Origin: Streptomyces sp. 846.5
GTDB taxonomy: Bacteria > Actinomycetota > Actinomycetes > Streptomycetales > Streptomycetaceae
Assembly (NCBI RefSeq): GCF_004365705.1
Contig: NZ_SOBN01000001.1
Location: 4,388,001 to 4,452,000 of the forward strand
Reading direction: 5' to 3'
Length of the DNA stretch: 64,000 nucleotides
The position numbers were made by a program, and so were the translations under genes. The notes under the pieces are model-generated. The model saw only the letters and a program-made list of their open reading frames with translations. It did not search any database and was not told where the DNA came from. Positions 53,953-61,157 of this stretch are shown here, piece after piece; the first letter of the stretch is position 1, and each line of letters starts with the position of its first letter.

Positions 53953-55260
53953 ATGACGCGCACACTTGTCGCCGACCTGCGCACCCACCTTGACGAGACG
54001 GTCACCGTCTACGGCTGGGTGAACACCCTCCGACTGCAGCGGCGTATCCAGTTCGTGCTCGTCCGCGACCACACTGGCCTCGTCCAGGTCACCCACCTGC
54101 GCGGCGGCGAGGGCGATGAGATCGAGGCCCTCTTCGAGAGCGTGACCGTCGAGTCCGCTGTGAAGATCACCGGCAAGGTCGTCGACAACCCGAAGGTCAA
54201 GCTCGGTGAACTGGAGATCGTCCCCGAACACGTTGAGATCGTCTCCTCTGCCGAACCCAAGCTCCCCATCGACGAGCACACCGGCCTCGACCAGCGCCTG
54301 GACTGGCGCTTCCTCGACATCCGCCGCCCCTCCCAGCACCTGGTCTTCGACGTCCAGACCACCGTCGAACAGGCCATGCGCGAGGTCGCCGCCGAGGAGG
54401 GCTTCACCGAACTGCACACCCCCAAGCTGATGGGCACCGCCTCCGAGTCCGGGGCCGAGGTCTTCAAGGTCGGCTACTTCGACCGCACCGCCTACCTCGC
54501 CCAGTCACCGCAGTTCTACAAGCAGATGGCCATCGCCGGCGGCATCGACAAGGTCTTCGAGATCGGCCCGGTCTTCCGCGCCGAACCCTCCTTCACCTCG
54601 CGCCACGCCACCGAGTTCACTGGCGTCGACGCCGAGATCGCCTGGATCGACGGCGTCGAGGACGTCATGGCCTTCGAGGAACGCCTGCTCCACCGCGTAC
54701 TGATCCGCGTCGCCGAGCACCATGCCGAAGCCGTCGCCGAGCACTACGCCACGACGGTCAACGTCCCGGCGCTTCCGTTCCCCCGCATCGCCATGGCCGA
54801 AGCCCTGGCTAAGCTCCGCGCCACCGGCTGGGACCCCGAGGGCACTAAGGACGACCTCGACCCTGAGGGCGAGCGTACCCTGTGCGCGCTCATCGCCGAG
54901 GAGACCGGACACGAATTCGTCTTCGTGACCCGCTTCCCGGCTTCCGTCCGCCCCTTCTACCACATGCGTCCCGAGGACGACCCCACCGTTACCGAGTCCT
55001 TCGACCTGCTCTGGAAGGGCGTCGAGATCACCACCGGCGCCCAGCGAGAACACCGCTACGACCGTCTGAACGCCCAGGCCCACGAGAAGGGCGTGGACAC
55101 CGAACCCCTCGCCGGCTACCTCAACTGCTTCCGCTTCGGCACTCCGCCCCACGGCGGCCTGGGCCTGGGACTGGGACGCGTCCTCATGCTGCTTCTCGGC
55201 CTTCCTTCTATCCGCGAAGCCACCTTCCTCTTCCGCGGCCCCCACCGCCTGGAACCGTAG
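53953..55260 (+). CDS. aspS: Archaeal-type aspartyl-tRNA synthetase (short, no GAD domain)
   Basis: 435 residues from ATG 53953, versus about 590 for bacterial AspRS. OB fold: TVYGWVNTLRLQRRIQFVLV (about 16-35). Catalytic motifs: AYLAQSPQFYKQMAIAGGID, motif 2 FRAEPSFTSRHATEFTGVD, motif 3 GLGLGLGRVLMLLLGLPSIR. The GAD insert of bacterial AspRS is absent, which places it with archaeal/eukaryotic enzymes. The anticodon-reading loop reads WVNTLRLQRR rather than the archaeal DLGG form. As a second aspS it could be a resistant copy, or make Asp-tRNA for a tRNA-dependent pathway. Confidence 0.88.
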   Translation: MTRTLVADLRTHLDETVTVYGWVNTLRLQRRIQFVLVRDHTGLVQVTHLRGGEGDEIEALFESVTVESAVKITGKVVDNPKVKLGELEIVPEHVEIVSSAEPKLPIDEHTGLDQRLDWRFLDIRRPSQHLVFDVQTTVEQAMREVAAEEGFTELHTPKLMGTASESGAEVFKVGYFDRTAYLAQSPQFYKQMAIAGGIDKVFEIGPVFRAEPSFTSRHATEFTGVDAEIAWIDGVEDVMAFEERLLHRVLIRVAEHHAEAVAEHYATTVNVPALPFPRIAMAEALAKLRATGWDPEGTKDDLDPEGERTLCALIAEETGHEFVFVTRFPASVRPFYHMRPEDDPTVTESFDLLWKGVEITTGAQREHRYDRLNAQAHEKGVDTEPLAGYLNCFRFGTPPHGGLGLGLGRVLMLLLGLPSIREATFLFRGPHRLEP

Positions 55261-55422
55261 CCTCGCCGCGCTTCCGTCACACCTGCCCCAACAGCCGTCA
55301 TGTATTGGCCGCACGGCATGGGCCGACAGGGCTTGAGGCCGATGATGGCCTGCAGAGCGGTGGCCTGTTCTCGATGGCGGACCAGTTAGTGCACAGTCAA
55401 TTGTCGGTGCCTGGTGCTGTTC

Positions 55423-55450
55423 TGGTGGACGACGCAGAAGTCGTCCACCA
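55423..55450 (+). other. Perfect 11-bp hairpin ahead of a small membrane gene
   Basis: TGGTGGACGAC, loop GCAGAA, GTCGTCCACCA. It ends 17 bases before the GTG at 55468. It is not followed by U residues, so it could be an attenuator, an RBS-control hairpin or part of the aspS 3' end. Confidence 0.4.
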
Positions 55451-55467
55451 ACACCCCGGGGGTTGCC

Positions 55468-55614
55468 GTGAAGTACACCCGTGTCAGGTCGCACTACCGC
55501 AACGGTCGCCGCATGCGCGCGCACCAGCGCCGGGTCCAGACTGCCGTTCCGGTGATCGGCCTCGGCTGGCTCGCCATTGCCGTCATAGCCGCCGTCGTGC
55601 TGTTCGGCCACTGA
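55468..55614 (+). CDS. 48-residue single-pass membrane protein
   Basis: Starts VKYTRVRSHYRNGRRMRAHQ and ends with a TM helix (VIGLGWLAIAVIAAVVLFGH). Positive N-terminus, so C-terminus-out. RBS-like CCGGGGG upstream. It begins a short run of membrane-linked genes ending in the Mrr-like nuclease. Confidence 0.5.
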   Translation: MKYTRVRSHYRNGRRMRAHQRRVQTAVPVIGLGWLAIAVIAAVVLFGH

Positions 55615-55766
55615 CCGGGCTGCCCGCGCCAGCAGGGCCCCGGAGCAAGACGGCTGAGCTCTGTCCTCCGCGTTGAGGCGGGGCCCGGCCAGGTTCGACC
55701 CCGTTCCACCCAGAGGCGAGGGGCGCTGTCATGGACAGGATTGATCGACTGGCAGGGGGATGAGAC

Positions 55767-55994
55767 GTGTTGCTGTTACTGGCTGTGCTCTGGGCGCTCG
55801 GTGTCGCTCTGACCGCCCGATGCGGGGCCCGCACCCGCGCCGAGGGAAGTTGCGGGAATCCCGCCAAGGGCTGGTTGGCCCGCTGCCACTTGCACGGTTG
55901 GCGGCTGCTTACCGCTGCTGACCTGGGCGGAGCGGCCCTGGCATTCCTGGGCTACCTCGTGGTGACCCATCACCACACGGGAGGTCACTCATGA
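55767..55994 (+). CDS. Small membrane protein with two TM helices
   Basis: 75 residues from GTG: LLLLAVLWALGVALTARCGA (TM1) and LLTAADLGGAALAFLGYLVV (TM2), with a Cys-containing loop (GSCGNPAKGWLARCHLHGWR). Its end overlaps the start of the Mrr-like gene (ATGA), so it is translationally coupled to it. Confidence 0.55.
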   Translation: MLLLLAVLWALGVALTARCGARTRAEGSCGNPAKGWLARCHLHGWRLLTAADLGGAALAFLGYLVVTHHHTGGHS

Positions 55995-56665
55995 GCCCGG
56001 CCCGACGCCGCAGGCGCCGCTCACGCGGCATCGACGAGGCGATGCTCTGGATCGTCGGCCTCGTCATCGCGGCGGCAATCGCGGTCACCGTGCTGCACTG
56101 GCTCGCCGCGAACTGGTGGATCCTGGTCGTCATCGCCGTGCTCGGCACCGCCGGTGGCGGCGGCTGGCTCTACTCGGTTCGGGCAAGGGCCCGCCTGCGT
56201 GCGGAGCACCAACACAATCTGCGTCTGACGATGCAGGGGCCCGGCGGCCTGGACGCCATGCACCACCAGCAGTTCGAATACGCGATACGCGACCTGCTGC
56301 TACGTGACGGTTTCTCTGGCGCCCGAAGGATCGGCGGAGCCAACGACCAGGCCGTAGACGTCCTGGGCACCGACCCCAACGGCCGTGTGTGGGCTCTTCA
56401 GTGCAAGCACAAGGACAACCCGTTGCACGGCAACAAGGTCGGCGCACCTGTGCTCTACCAACTCGCGGGCACCGCCGAGCGCGCCTACGGAGCCAGCGTC
56501 CCCGTCGTCGTCACCAACGGACTGTTCTCCACCCCGGCCAAGGAGTGGGGCCGCCTGCACGGCATCCACCTCGTCGACCGCGACGTCCTCGCCCGCTGGG
56601 CTGCTGGCCCCTGGCCACTGTGGAACCTGCTCCAACGCCTCCCGCCCCCTGGACAGGTGCCGTAG
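55991..56665 (+). CDS. Membrane-anchored Mrr-like restriction endonuclease
   Basis: 224 residues. N-terminal basic segment (RRRRRRSRG), two TM helices (AMLWIVGLVIAAAIAVTVLH and WWILVVIAVLGTAGGGGWLY), then a cytoplasmic Mrr_cat domain: HHQQFEYAIRDLLLRDGFSG, NDQAVDVLGTDPNGRVWALQ and CKHK (D...QxK catalytic set, Gln-Cys-Lys). VVVTNGLFSTPAKEWGRLHG closes the fold. Mrr enzymes cut methylated or foreign DNA. The membrane tether is less common and may target incoming DNA. Confidence 0.85.
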   Translation: MSPARRRRRRSRGIDEAMLWIVGLVIAAAIAVTVLHWLAANWWILVVIAVLGTAGGGGWLYSVRARARLRAEHQHNLRLTMQGPGGLDAMHHQQFEYAIRDLLLRDGFSGARRIGGANDQAVDVLGTDPNGRVWALQCKHKDNPLHGNKVGAPVLYQLAGTAERAYGASVPVVVTNGLFSTPAKEWGRLHGIHLVDRDVLARWAAGPWPLWNLLQRLPPPGQVP

Positions 56666-57253
56666 CCTCCGGGTTTTGACCTGCGCGACAGTTCCCTTCA
56701 GTCACCCAACAGACCCCGGTCAAGTACGGAGCACTCGCCGCGCGGGATAGAAGACGCGAATCTCACGAAGGCAGGTGGCACGACGTCGCAGAGAGGAGGG
56801 CCATAATCCGATCCTGCGCCGGACGACGTACAGGGGGCGCTCATATGTCGGCGGAAGCCGAGAAGCCATCCGCCCTACCCTGAGGCTGCTGGAGCCCGCA
56901 CCAGAGCAGGGAACTGCGTTTCGAAGGGTGCTGGCCGCGCTGGTCCCTACAGAAGTTCGTCGGACACCTCGCGGGCCATGTGGGCCGCGTGCTCATGCTC
57001 GCGTTCACAGACGCTCCGGATCGTCTAGTGTCGGCAGCAGCCAGCGGGATGGCCAGGGCATGGTCACTCAGCCGCATGTGCCAGCTGGCTGAGGTCCGGA
57101 TGGACGCGACGCTACCGGCGGTGTACTGGTCGACAGCGCAGCCGGTTCGGCCTCACTGCGACTGGTCCTCGGCGAAGCCGAAGCCGACCAGGGCGACGCC
57201 GACCCGTTCGCGGATGCCGGCGAAGACCGACGAGGAGAAGGACGAGCCTGACC
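56666..57253. other. 588-base stretch without a supported gene
   Basis: No frame here gives a convincing protein from a start codon. A short plus-strand frame just before 57254 (GVLVDSAAGSASLRLVLGEA) looks coding but has a stop immediately upstream, so it is probably the tail of a lost gene. AAGGACGAG before 57254 acts as the RBS of the next gene. Confidence 0.5.
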
Positions 57254-57490
57254 GTGCCCACCGCACCCGTGATCCTGAGTGGTACACCCGGCTCCTTCGC
57301 CCGGGATGTCTTCCACGAGCGACACCCGAAGCTCATCCAGCAGGTGCTGGACGCTTTGCCGTACGGGCCCGCCGAGCGGCAGGCGGCTGAGCAAGTGCTC
57401 ACCGAGAGCACCAGCGGCCTGCTGCGACCGCTGGACGCGAGTGCGCACGACCACGCGCAGCTGCTGAAACCGCCTCAGATCGCGGAGCCC
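57254..57490 (+). pseudogene. N-terminal fragment of an ARMT1-family damage-control phosphatase
   Basis: GTG 57254 with a good RBS begins VPTAPVILSGTPGSFARDVF then HERHPKLIQQVLDALPYGPA, a close match to the start of actinobacterial ARMT1-like proteins, and reaches DASAHDHAQ. The normal protein is about 380 residues; here the frame runs into the att-proximal sequence at about 57490. The gene was cut by the island junction. Confidence 0.65.
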
Positions 57491-57503
57491 GGGAGGGCGA
57501 TTC

Positions 57504-57528
57504 CAAGATCTTCTCCCAATTTTCTCCC
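57504..57528. repeat. Third copy of the 25-base island-end motif
   Basis: CAAGATCTTCTCCCAATTTT plus CTCCC, identical at 25289-25313 and 32697-32721. It lies 73 bases inside the right att site and in the same orientation. It is either the same gene tail as in the 158-bp repeats or a recombinase arm-type site. Confidence 0.7.
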
Positions 57529-57549
57529 AAGGCCCCCCAAGAAACGGAT

Positions 57550-57584
57550 CAGGGCCGGTCTCCCTGAAAGGAGAACCGGCCCTG
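57550..57584. terminator. Hairpin 3' of tRNA-Pro
   Basis: CAGGGCCGGT..CTCC pairs with GGAGAACCGGCCCTG (one bulge), loop CTGAAA. It stands 17 bases beyond the tRNA 3' end, as the hairpin at 25108 does at the left end. Confidence 0.7.
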
Positions 57585-57600
57585 ACCTGCTGTTTCACCA

Positions 57601-57675
<75 letters not shown>

Positions 57676-57753
57676 GTGCAACGAGGATTACTCTAGCGGA
57701 CCCGGGGCGTGGGACGAAATCCGGTTTTGCGGGGGGTCTGGCGACGGTGCAGG

Positions 57754-57968
57754 TCAGGAGGTGACCAGGACGGCGGTGCCGCGGGTGTGGTGGGCGGTGG
57801 CGGCGGGGGTGTGGGACTCCAGTGCGATGTCGAAGGGGCCGGCCGACCTCGGGCGCGCCGAGCTCCGGTAGGCGTACCCCGCGCTCCTGGGTTGACCGGG
57901 TGCGCCTCGACGGCGATCGCGGCCTCGGCCTCGTGCGGATCCGGTTCCGGGACGTTGCCGAATTTCAC
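57754..57968 (-). pseudogene. Small hypothetical gene with a probable frameshift
   Basis: ATG 57968 begins MKFGNVPEPDPHEAEAAIAV then EAHPVNPGAR. Near 57880 good coding moves to another frame, GYAYRSSARPRSAGPFDIAL then ESHTPAATAHHTRGTAVLVT and TGA. A one-base loss fits. The family is unknown. It is the first chromosomal sequence to the right of the tRNA. Confidence 0.35.
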
Positions 57969-58026
57969 GGCGTTGGAAATATCGCTGGCCGGAAGCGTGG
58001 CCTTTATGGGGATGTCCCCCTCCGCA

Positions 58027-58434
58027 TCAGGCGGCGAAAAGGACGCGGCGGGCGTGGTCGGTGTCGAAGTACTCGCGGACGGCGGAGATGAGGCCGTCCT
58101 TCACGATGAAGATGCCGGCGCACTGCTGGTGGTAGTGGCTGCCGTCGCGGGCGGTGGCGTCCGAGGTCCACTCGACCACCACGGTGTCGCCGGCGGCGAC
58201 CAGATTGGTGGTGCTCAGGGCGACGGTGGAGGCGTCGAGGCGGCCGAAGGCGAGTCCTAGGAAGTCCTCGAAGATGCCCTTGCGGCCGTGCCAGGTGCCC
58301 GACATCGGCAGGTCGCCGCCGAGCGTCCAGGTGGCATCCTCGGCGAACATCGCCTTCGCGTCGTCGATACGTCCGGAGCCCAGCGCCTCGATATATGCCT
58401 CGACAACGGTTCGGCTGATTTCGGTGGTGTTCAT
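58027..58434 (-). CDS. SnoaL-like/NTF2-fold protein
   Basis: 135 residues from ATG 58434 with AAGGGG upstream. TVVEAYIEALGSGRIDDAKA then FAEDATWTLGGDLPMSGTWH and GRKGIFEDFLGLAFGRLD are typical of SnoaL-like polyketide-cyclase/NTF2-fold proteins. It is divergent from the LysR gene with 129 bases between, so the regulator probably controls it. Confidence 0.85.
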   Translation of the reverse strand: MNTTEISRTVVEAYIEALGSGRIDDAKAMFAEDATWTLGGDLPMSGTWHGRKGIFEDFLGLAFGRLDASTVALSTTNLVAAGDTVVVEWTSDATARDGSHYHQQCAGIFIVKDGLISAVREYFDTDHARRVLFAA

Positions 58435-58563
58435 TTCCGCCCCTTCGCAATTCCTTCTCGCTGCTGTCGACTCGAATCTACTGAGCGGCCTCCGGGACAG
58501 GGAAAGACTTGTTTTCCATCGGTCCATGCCGACACGGCATGACCGCACGCCTAGGATGGGTGC

Positions 58564-59481
58564 ATGTCCGAACTGCGTCGCTTGCGTTACTTCCTCGCTG
58601 TCGCGGAGGAGCGGAACTTCACCCGCGCCGCCGAGCGGCTGCATATCGCACAGCCCGCGCTTAGCCGCCAAGTACGGGAGCTGGAGCGGGAGTTGGGCGT
58701 GGAGCTGCTCAGCAGAACCACGCACAAGGTGGAGCCGACCGAGGCCGGTCTGATGCTGCTGGAGCGCGGTCCCGCGCTGCTGGACGCCGCCGACAGCCTC
58801 TGGCGCGGGGTCCGCGGCTTCGCCGACGGCAGCCTGGGCAGCATCAGCCTCGGCTACGGCATGAGCGCCGGGTACGAGACGGCGCCGCAGCTGCTGCTCG
58901 CGATGAGCGAGGAGGCGCCGGGCATCGAGGTGTCGGCCCGGGTGATGTCCTTCGCGGACATCGTGGCCGGTGTCGCGGCCGGCACCCTGGACGTCGGGCT
59001 GGTGCGCTGCGCGCCGCCGCAGCAGGAGCTGGTGCTCACCCTGCTGCGCCTGGAACGGCAGGGCCTCATCGTCAGCCGTGACCACCCGCTGGCCAAGGGC
59101 GGCGAGGCCGTCGGCGTGGACCCGGCCGAGCTGGACGGCGTCAAGCTGCTGCTGCACGCCCGGGACCACAATCCGGGCCACTACGACCAGATCATGGACA
59201 TCTGCGCCAGGGCCGGGGCCAAGCCCGAGGTGCTGGTGCGCGGTCTGGACTTCGACGCCTCCTACACGCCGGTCGCCTCCGGCGCCGCGGTCACCATCGT
59301 CGGCGAGACCGGGCGGGTGGGCCTGCCCGCCGGGCTGCTCTGGCTGCCGCTGCTCCCCGCGACGACGGTGGAGATCCACCTGATCACCCGGGGCCCGAAC
59401 CGCTCGCCCGCGATCGAGCGGCTGCTGAAGGTGGCCGCGGACACCGCCCGGCAGCAGGGGTGGCTGCAGCCGCCGGCCTAG
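58564..59481 (+). CDS. LysR-family transcriptional regulator
   Basis: 305 residues. HTH MSELRRLRYFLAVAEERNFT then RAAERLHIAQPALSRQVREL (1-40). The substrate domain includes GSISLGYGMSAGYETAPQLL and ASGAAVTIVGETGRVGLPAG. Divergent from the SnoaL-like gene, the usual LysR arrangement. It ends in a 4-base overlap with the converging phosphoesterase. Confidence 0.92.
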   Translation: MSELRRLRYFLAVAEERNFTRAAERLHIAQPALSRQVRELERELGVELLSRTTHKVEPTEAGLMLLERGPALLDAADSLWRGVRGFADGSLGSISLGYGMSAGYETAPQLLLAMSEEAPGIEVSARVMSFADIVAGVAAGTLDVGLVRCAPPQQELVLTLLRLERQGLIVSRDHPLAKGGEAVGVDPAELDGVKLLLHARDHNPGHYDQIMDICARAGAKPEVLVRGLDFDASYTPVASGAAVTIVGETGRVGLPAGLLWLPLLPATTVEIHLITRGPNRSPAIERLLKVAADTARQQGWLQPPA

Positions 59482-60434
59482 GCCTTGGCCACAGTCGGCG
59501 CCGCGGTCAGGGTCAGCAGGGTGGCCTCCGGCGGGCAGGCGAAGCGCACCGGGGTGTAGCGGTTGGTGCCGCAGCCGGCCGAGACATGGAGATAGGAGTC
59601 GTGGTCGCCCGCGGAGTGCCGGGACAGGCCCTTGACCCGGCCCCGGTCCAGGTCGCAGTTGGTGACCAGGGCGCCGTAGAACGGAACGCAGAGCTGCCCG
59701 CCGTGGGTGTGTCCGGCCAGCACCAGCGGATAGCCGTCGGCGGTGAAGGCGTCCAGGACCCGCAGGTACGGGGCGTGGACGACGCCGATGGAGACGTCGG
59801 CGTCGGGATCGGGTCCGCCGGCGACCCGGGCGTAGCGGTCCCGGCGGATGTGCGGGTCGTCCAGGCCGGTGAACTCCAGATCGAGGCCCTCGATCTTGAG
59901 CCGGCCGCGGGTGTTGGTGAGGTCCAGCCAGCCGGCCCCGTCGAAGCCCTCCCGCAGGTCCTCCCACGGGTTGTGGATCGCGCCGACGATGCCGCGTCGG
60001 GCCGTGCCGTCCGACCGGTTCATGCCGTGGTCGCCGCTGAACATCGCGCCCAGGTAGCGGGTCGGGCTCTTCGGGACCGGGCCGTAGTAGTCGTTGGAGC
60101 CGAAGACGTAGACGCCGGGGAAGTCCATCAGCGGGCCGAGGGCGTCCAGGGTCTGCGGGATCGCCTCCGGGTCGGAGAGGTTGTCGCCGGTGTTGACGAC
60201 CAGGTCCGGCTTGAGCGCGGCCAGCTCGCGCAGCCAGCGCTGCTTCCTGCCCTGGCCGTTGACCATGTGGATGTCCGACAGCTGCAGCACGCGCAGCGGT
60301 GGCGCCCCGGCCGGCAGCACGGGCACGGTCACCCGGCGCAGCCGGAACGAGCGCACTTCGTAGCCGGCGGCGTAGGCCACGCAGGCCGCGCCGGTGGCGG
60401 CGATTCCCAGGGGTACGGAGTAGAGCGGTCGCAT
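59478..60434 (-). CDS. Metallophosphoesterase
   Basis: 318 residues. N-terminal signal anchor (YSVPLGIAATGAACVAYAAG). Metal motifs in order: LQLSDIHMVNGQGRKQRWLR (DxH), PDLVVNTGDNLSDPEAIP (GDN), VYVFGSNDYYGP (N), DVSIGVVHAPYLRVL (H), and PLVLAGHTHGGQLCVPFYGA (GHTH). The usual GNHD is SNDYY here, as in the YkuE/YaeI-like branch. A membrane-tied phosphodiesterase acting on the outer face is expected. Confidence 0.93.
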   Translation of the reverse strand: MRPLYSVPLGIAATGAACVAYAAGYEVRSFRLRRVTVPVLPAGAPPLRVLQLSDIHMVNGQGRKQRWLRELAALKPDLVVNTGDNLSDPEAIPQTLDALGPLMDFPGVYVFGSNDYYGPVPKSPTRYLGAMFSGDHGMNRSDGTARRGIVGAIHNPWEDLREGFDGAGWLDLTNTRGRLKIEGLDLEFTGLDDPHIRRDRYARVAGGPDPDADVSIGVVHAPYLRVLDAFTADGYPLVLAGHTHGGQLCVPFYGALVTNCDLDRGRVKGLSRHSAGDHDSYLHVSAGCGTNRYTPVRFACPPEATLLTLTAAPTVAKA

Positions 60435-60568
60435 CCGTCCATGGTCGCAGAGTGCCCGAGGGAGTCGGGCACGGGAGTCGGTCGGACCGGCGTCTGCCGG
60501 CGACAGGCCGCGACCGCCGGTGCTAATTGGCAGGGCGTCGGCTTGTCGGGGATGCGAGACTTGCGTAC

Positions 60569-61036
60569 ATGACCACGACGCTCAAGAAGCAGCTGCAGGA
60601 GGACCTCACGGCCTCGATCCGGGCCAGGGACGAGCTGCGCTCCGGCACGATCCGGCTCACCCTGTCCGCCATCACCACCGAGGAGGTGGCCGGGAAGGTG
60701 GCGCGCGAGCTCTCCGACGAGGAGGTGCTCAAGGTGATCACCCGCGAGGCGAAGAAGCGGCGTGAGGCCGCCGAGGCGTTCGAGGCCGGCGGCCGTCCCG
60801 AGTCGGCGGCGCGCGAGCGGGCCGAGGGCGAGCTGCTGGCGGCGTACCTGCCGAAGCAGCTGACGGACGATGAGCTGACGGAGATCGTCGCCACGGCCGT
60901 CGCCGAGGCCCGTGCCGCCGGCGCCGAGGGGCCGCGCGCGATGGGCGCGGTGATGAAGCTGGTGAACCCGAAGGTGGCCGGGCTGGCCGAGGGCGGCCGG
61001 GTGGCTGCGGCGGTGCGGCAGGCCCTGGCGGGCTGA
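60569..61036 (+). CDS. GatB/YqeY domain protein
   Basis: 155 residues from ATG 60569. MTTTLKKQLQEDLTASIRAR starts the family, then EVLKVITREAKKRREAAEAF, LLAAYLPKQLTDDELTEIVA and GAVMKLVNPKVAGLAEGGRV. It is the tRNA-binding-like tail domain of GatB in free form. It converges on the penicillin-binding protein gene with a shared terminator. Confidence 0.93.
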   Translation: MTTTLKKQLQEDLTASIRARDELRSGTIRLTLSAITTEEVAGKVARELSDEEVLKVITREAKKRREAAEAFEAGGRPESAARERAEGELLAAYLPKQLTDDELTEIVATAVAEARAAGAEGPRAMGAVMKLVNPKVAGLAEGGRVAAAVRQALAG

Positions 61037-61084
61037 GAACGCCTCTACGGGGGAGAGCAGCGGCCGGGGACGGTCGCGTGAATG

Positions 61085-61125
61085 CGCCGGAGGGGCGCCC
61101 GATGGTCTCGGGCGCCCCTCCGGCG
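61085..61125. terminator. Bidirectional terminator between yqeY and the PBP gene
   Basis: A perfect 18-bp stem (61085-61102 and 61108-61125), loop TGGTC, placed between converging genes 49 bases after yqeY and 33 bases after the PBP stop. Confidence 0.85.
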
Positions 61126-61157
61126 TTGCTGCGTGCAGGCGGGTCCGCGGACGGGCC

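Larger units (their letters stand above)
25191..57600. mobile_element. tRNA-Pro-bounded accessory island (32.4 kb)
   Basis: Bounded by the 43-base att copies at 25148-25190 and 57601-57643. The content is accessory: toxin, immunity, restriction and defence genes, IS elements, pseudogenes and a biosynthesis-like cassette. Codon use in several genes is less GC3-biased than in neighbours (for example 25503-27160 and 39001-47979). I found no tyrosine or serine recombinase, no replication gene and no conjugation gene. It is therefore probably a decayed or dependent element, and an internal att-like repeat at 32592 suggests it is composite. Confidence 0.75.

Noticed and set aside
53953..55260. Asparaginyl- or lysyl-tRNA synthetase
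   Set aside because: The QSPQ segment, RAE..RH..EFT motif 2 and overall layout match archaeal AspRS better, although AsnRS is the nearest alternative.
25191..57600. Search for an integrase, excisionase, replication or conjugation gene in the island
   Set aside because: No frame shows a tyrosine-recombinase R..HxxR..Y or serine-recombinase core; the island is therefore not called an active ICE.
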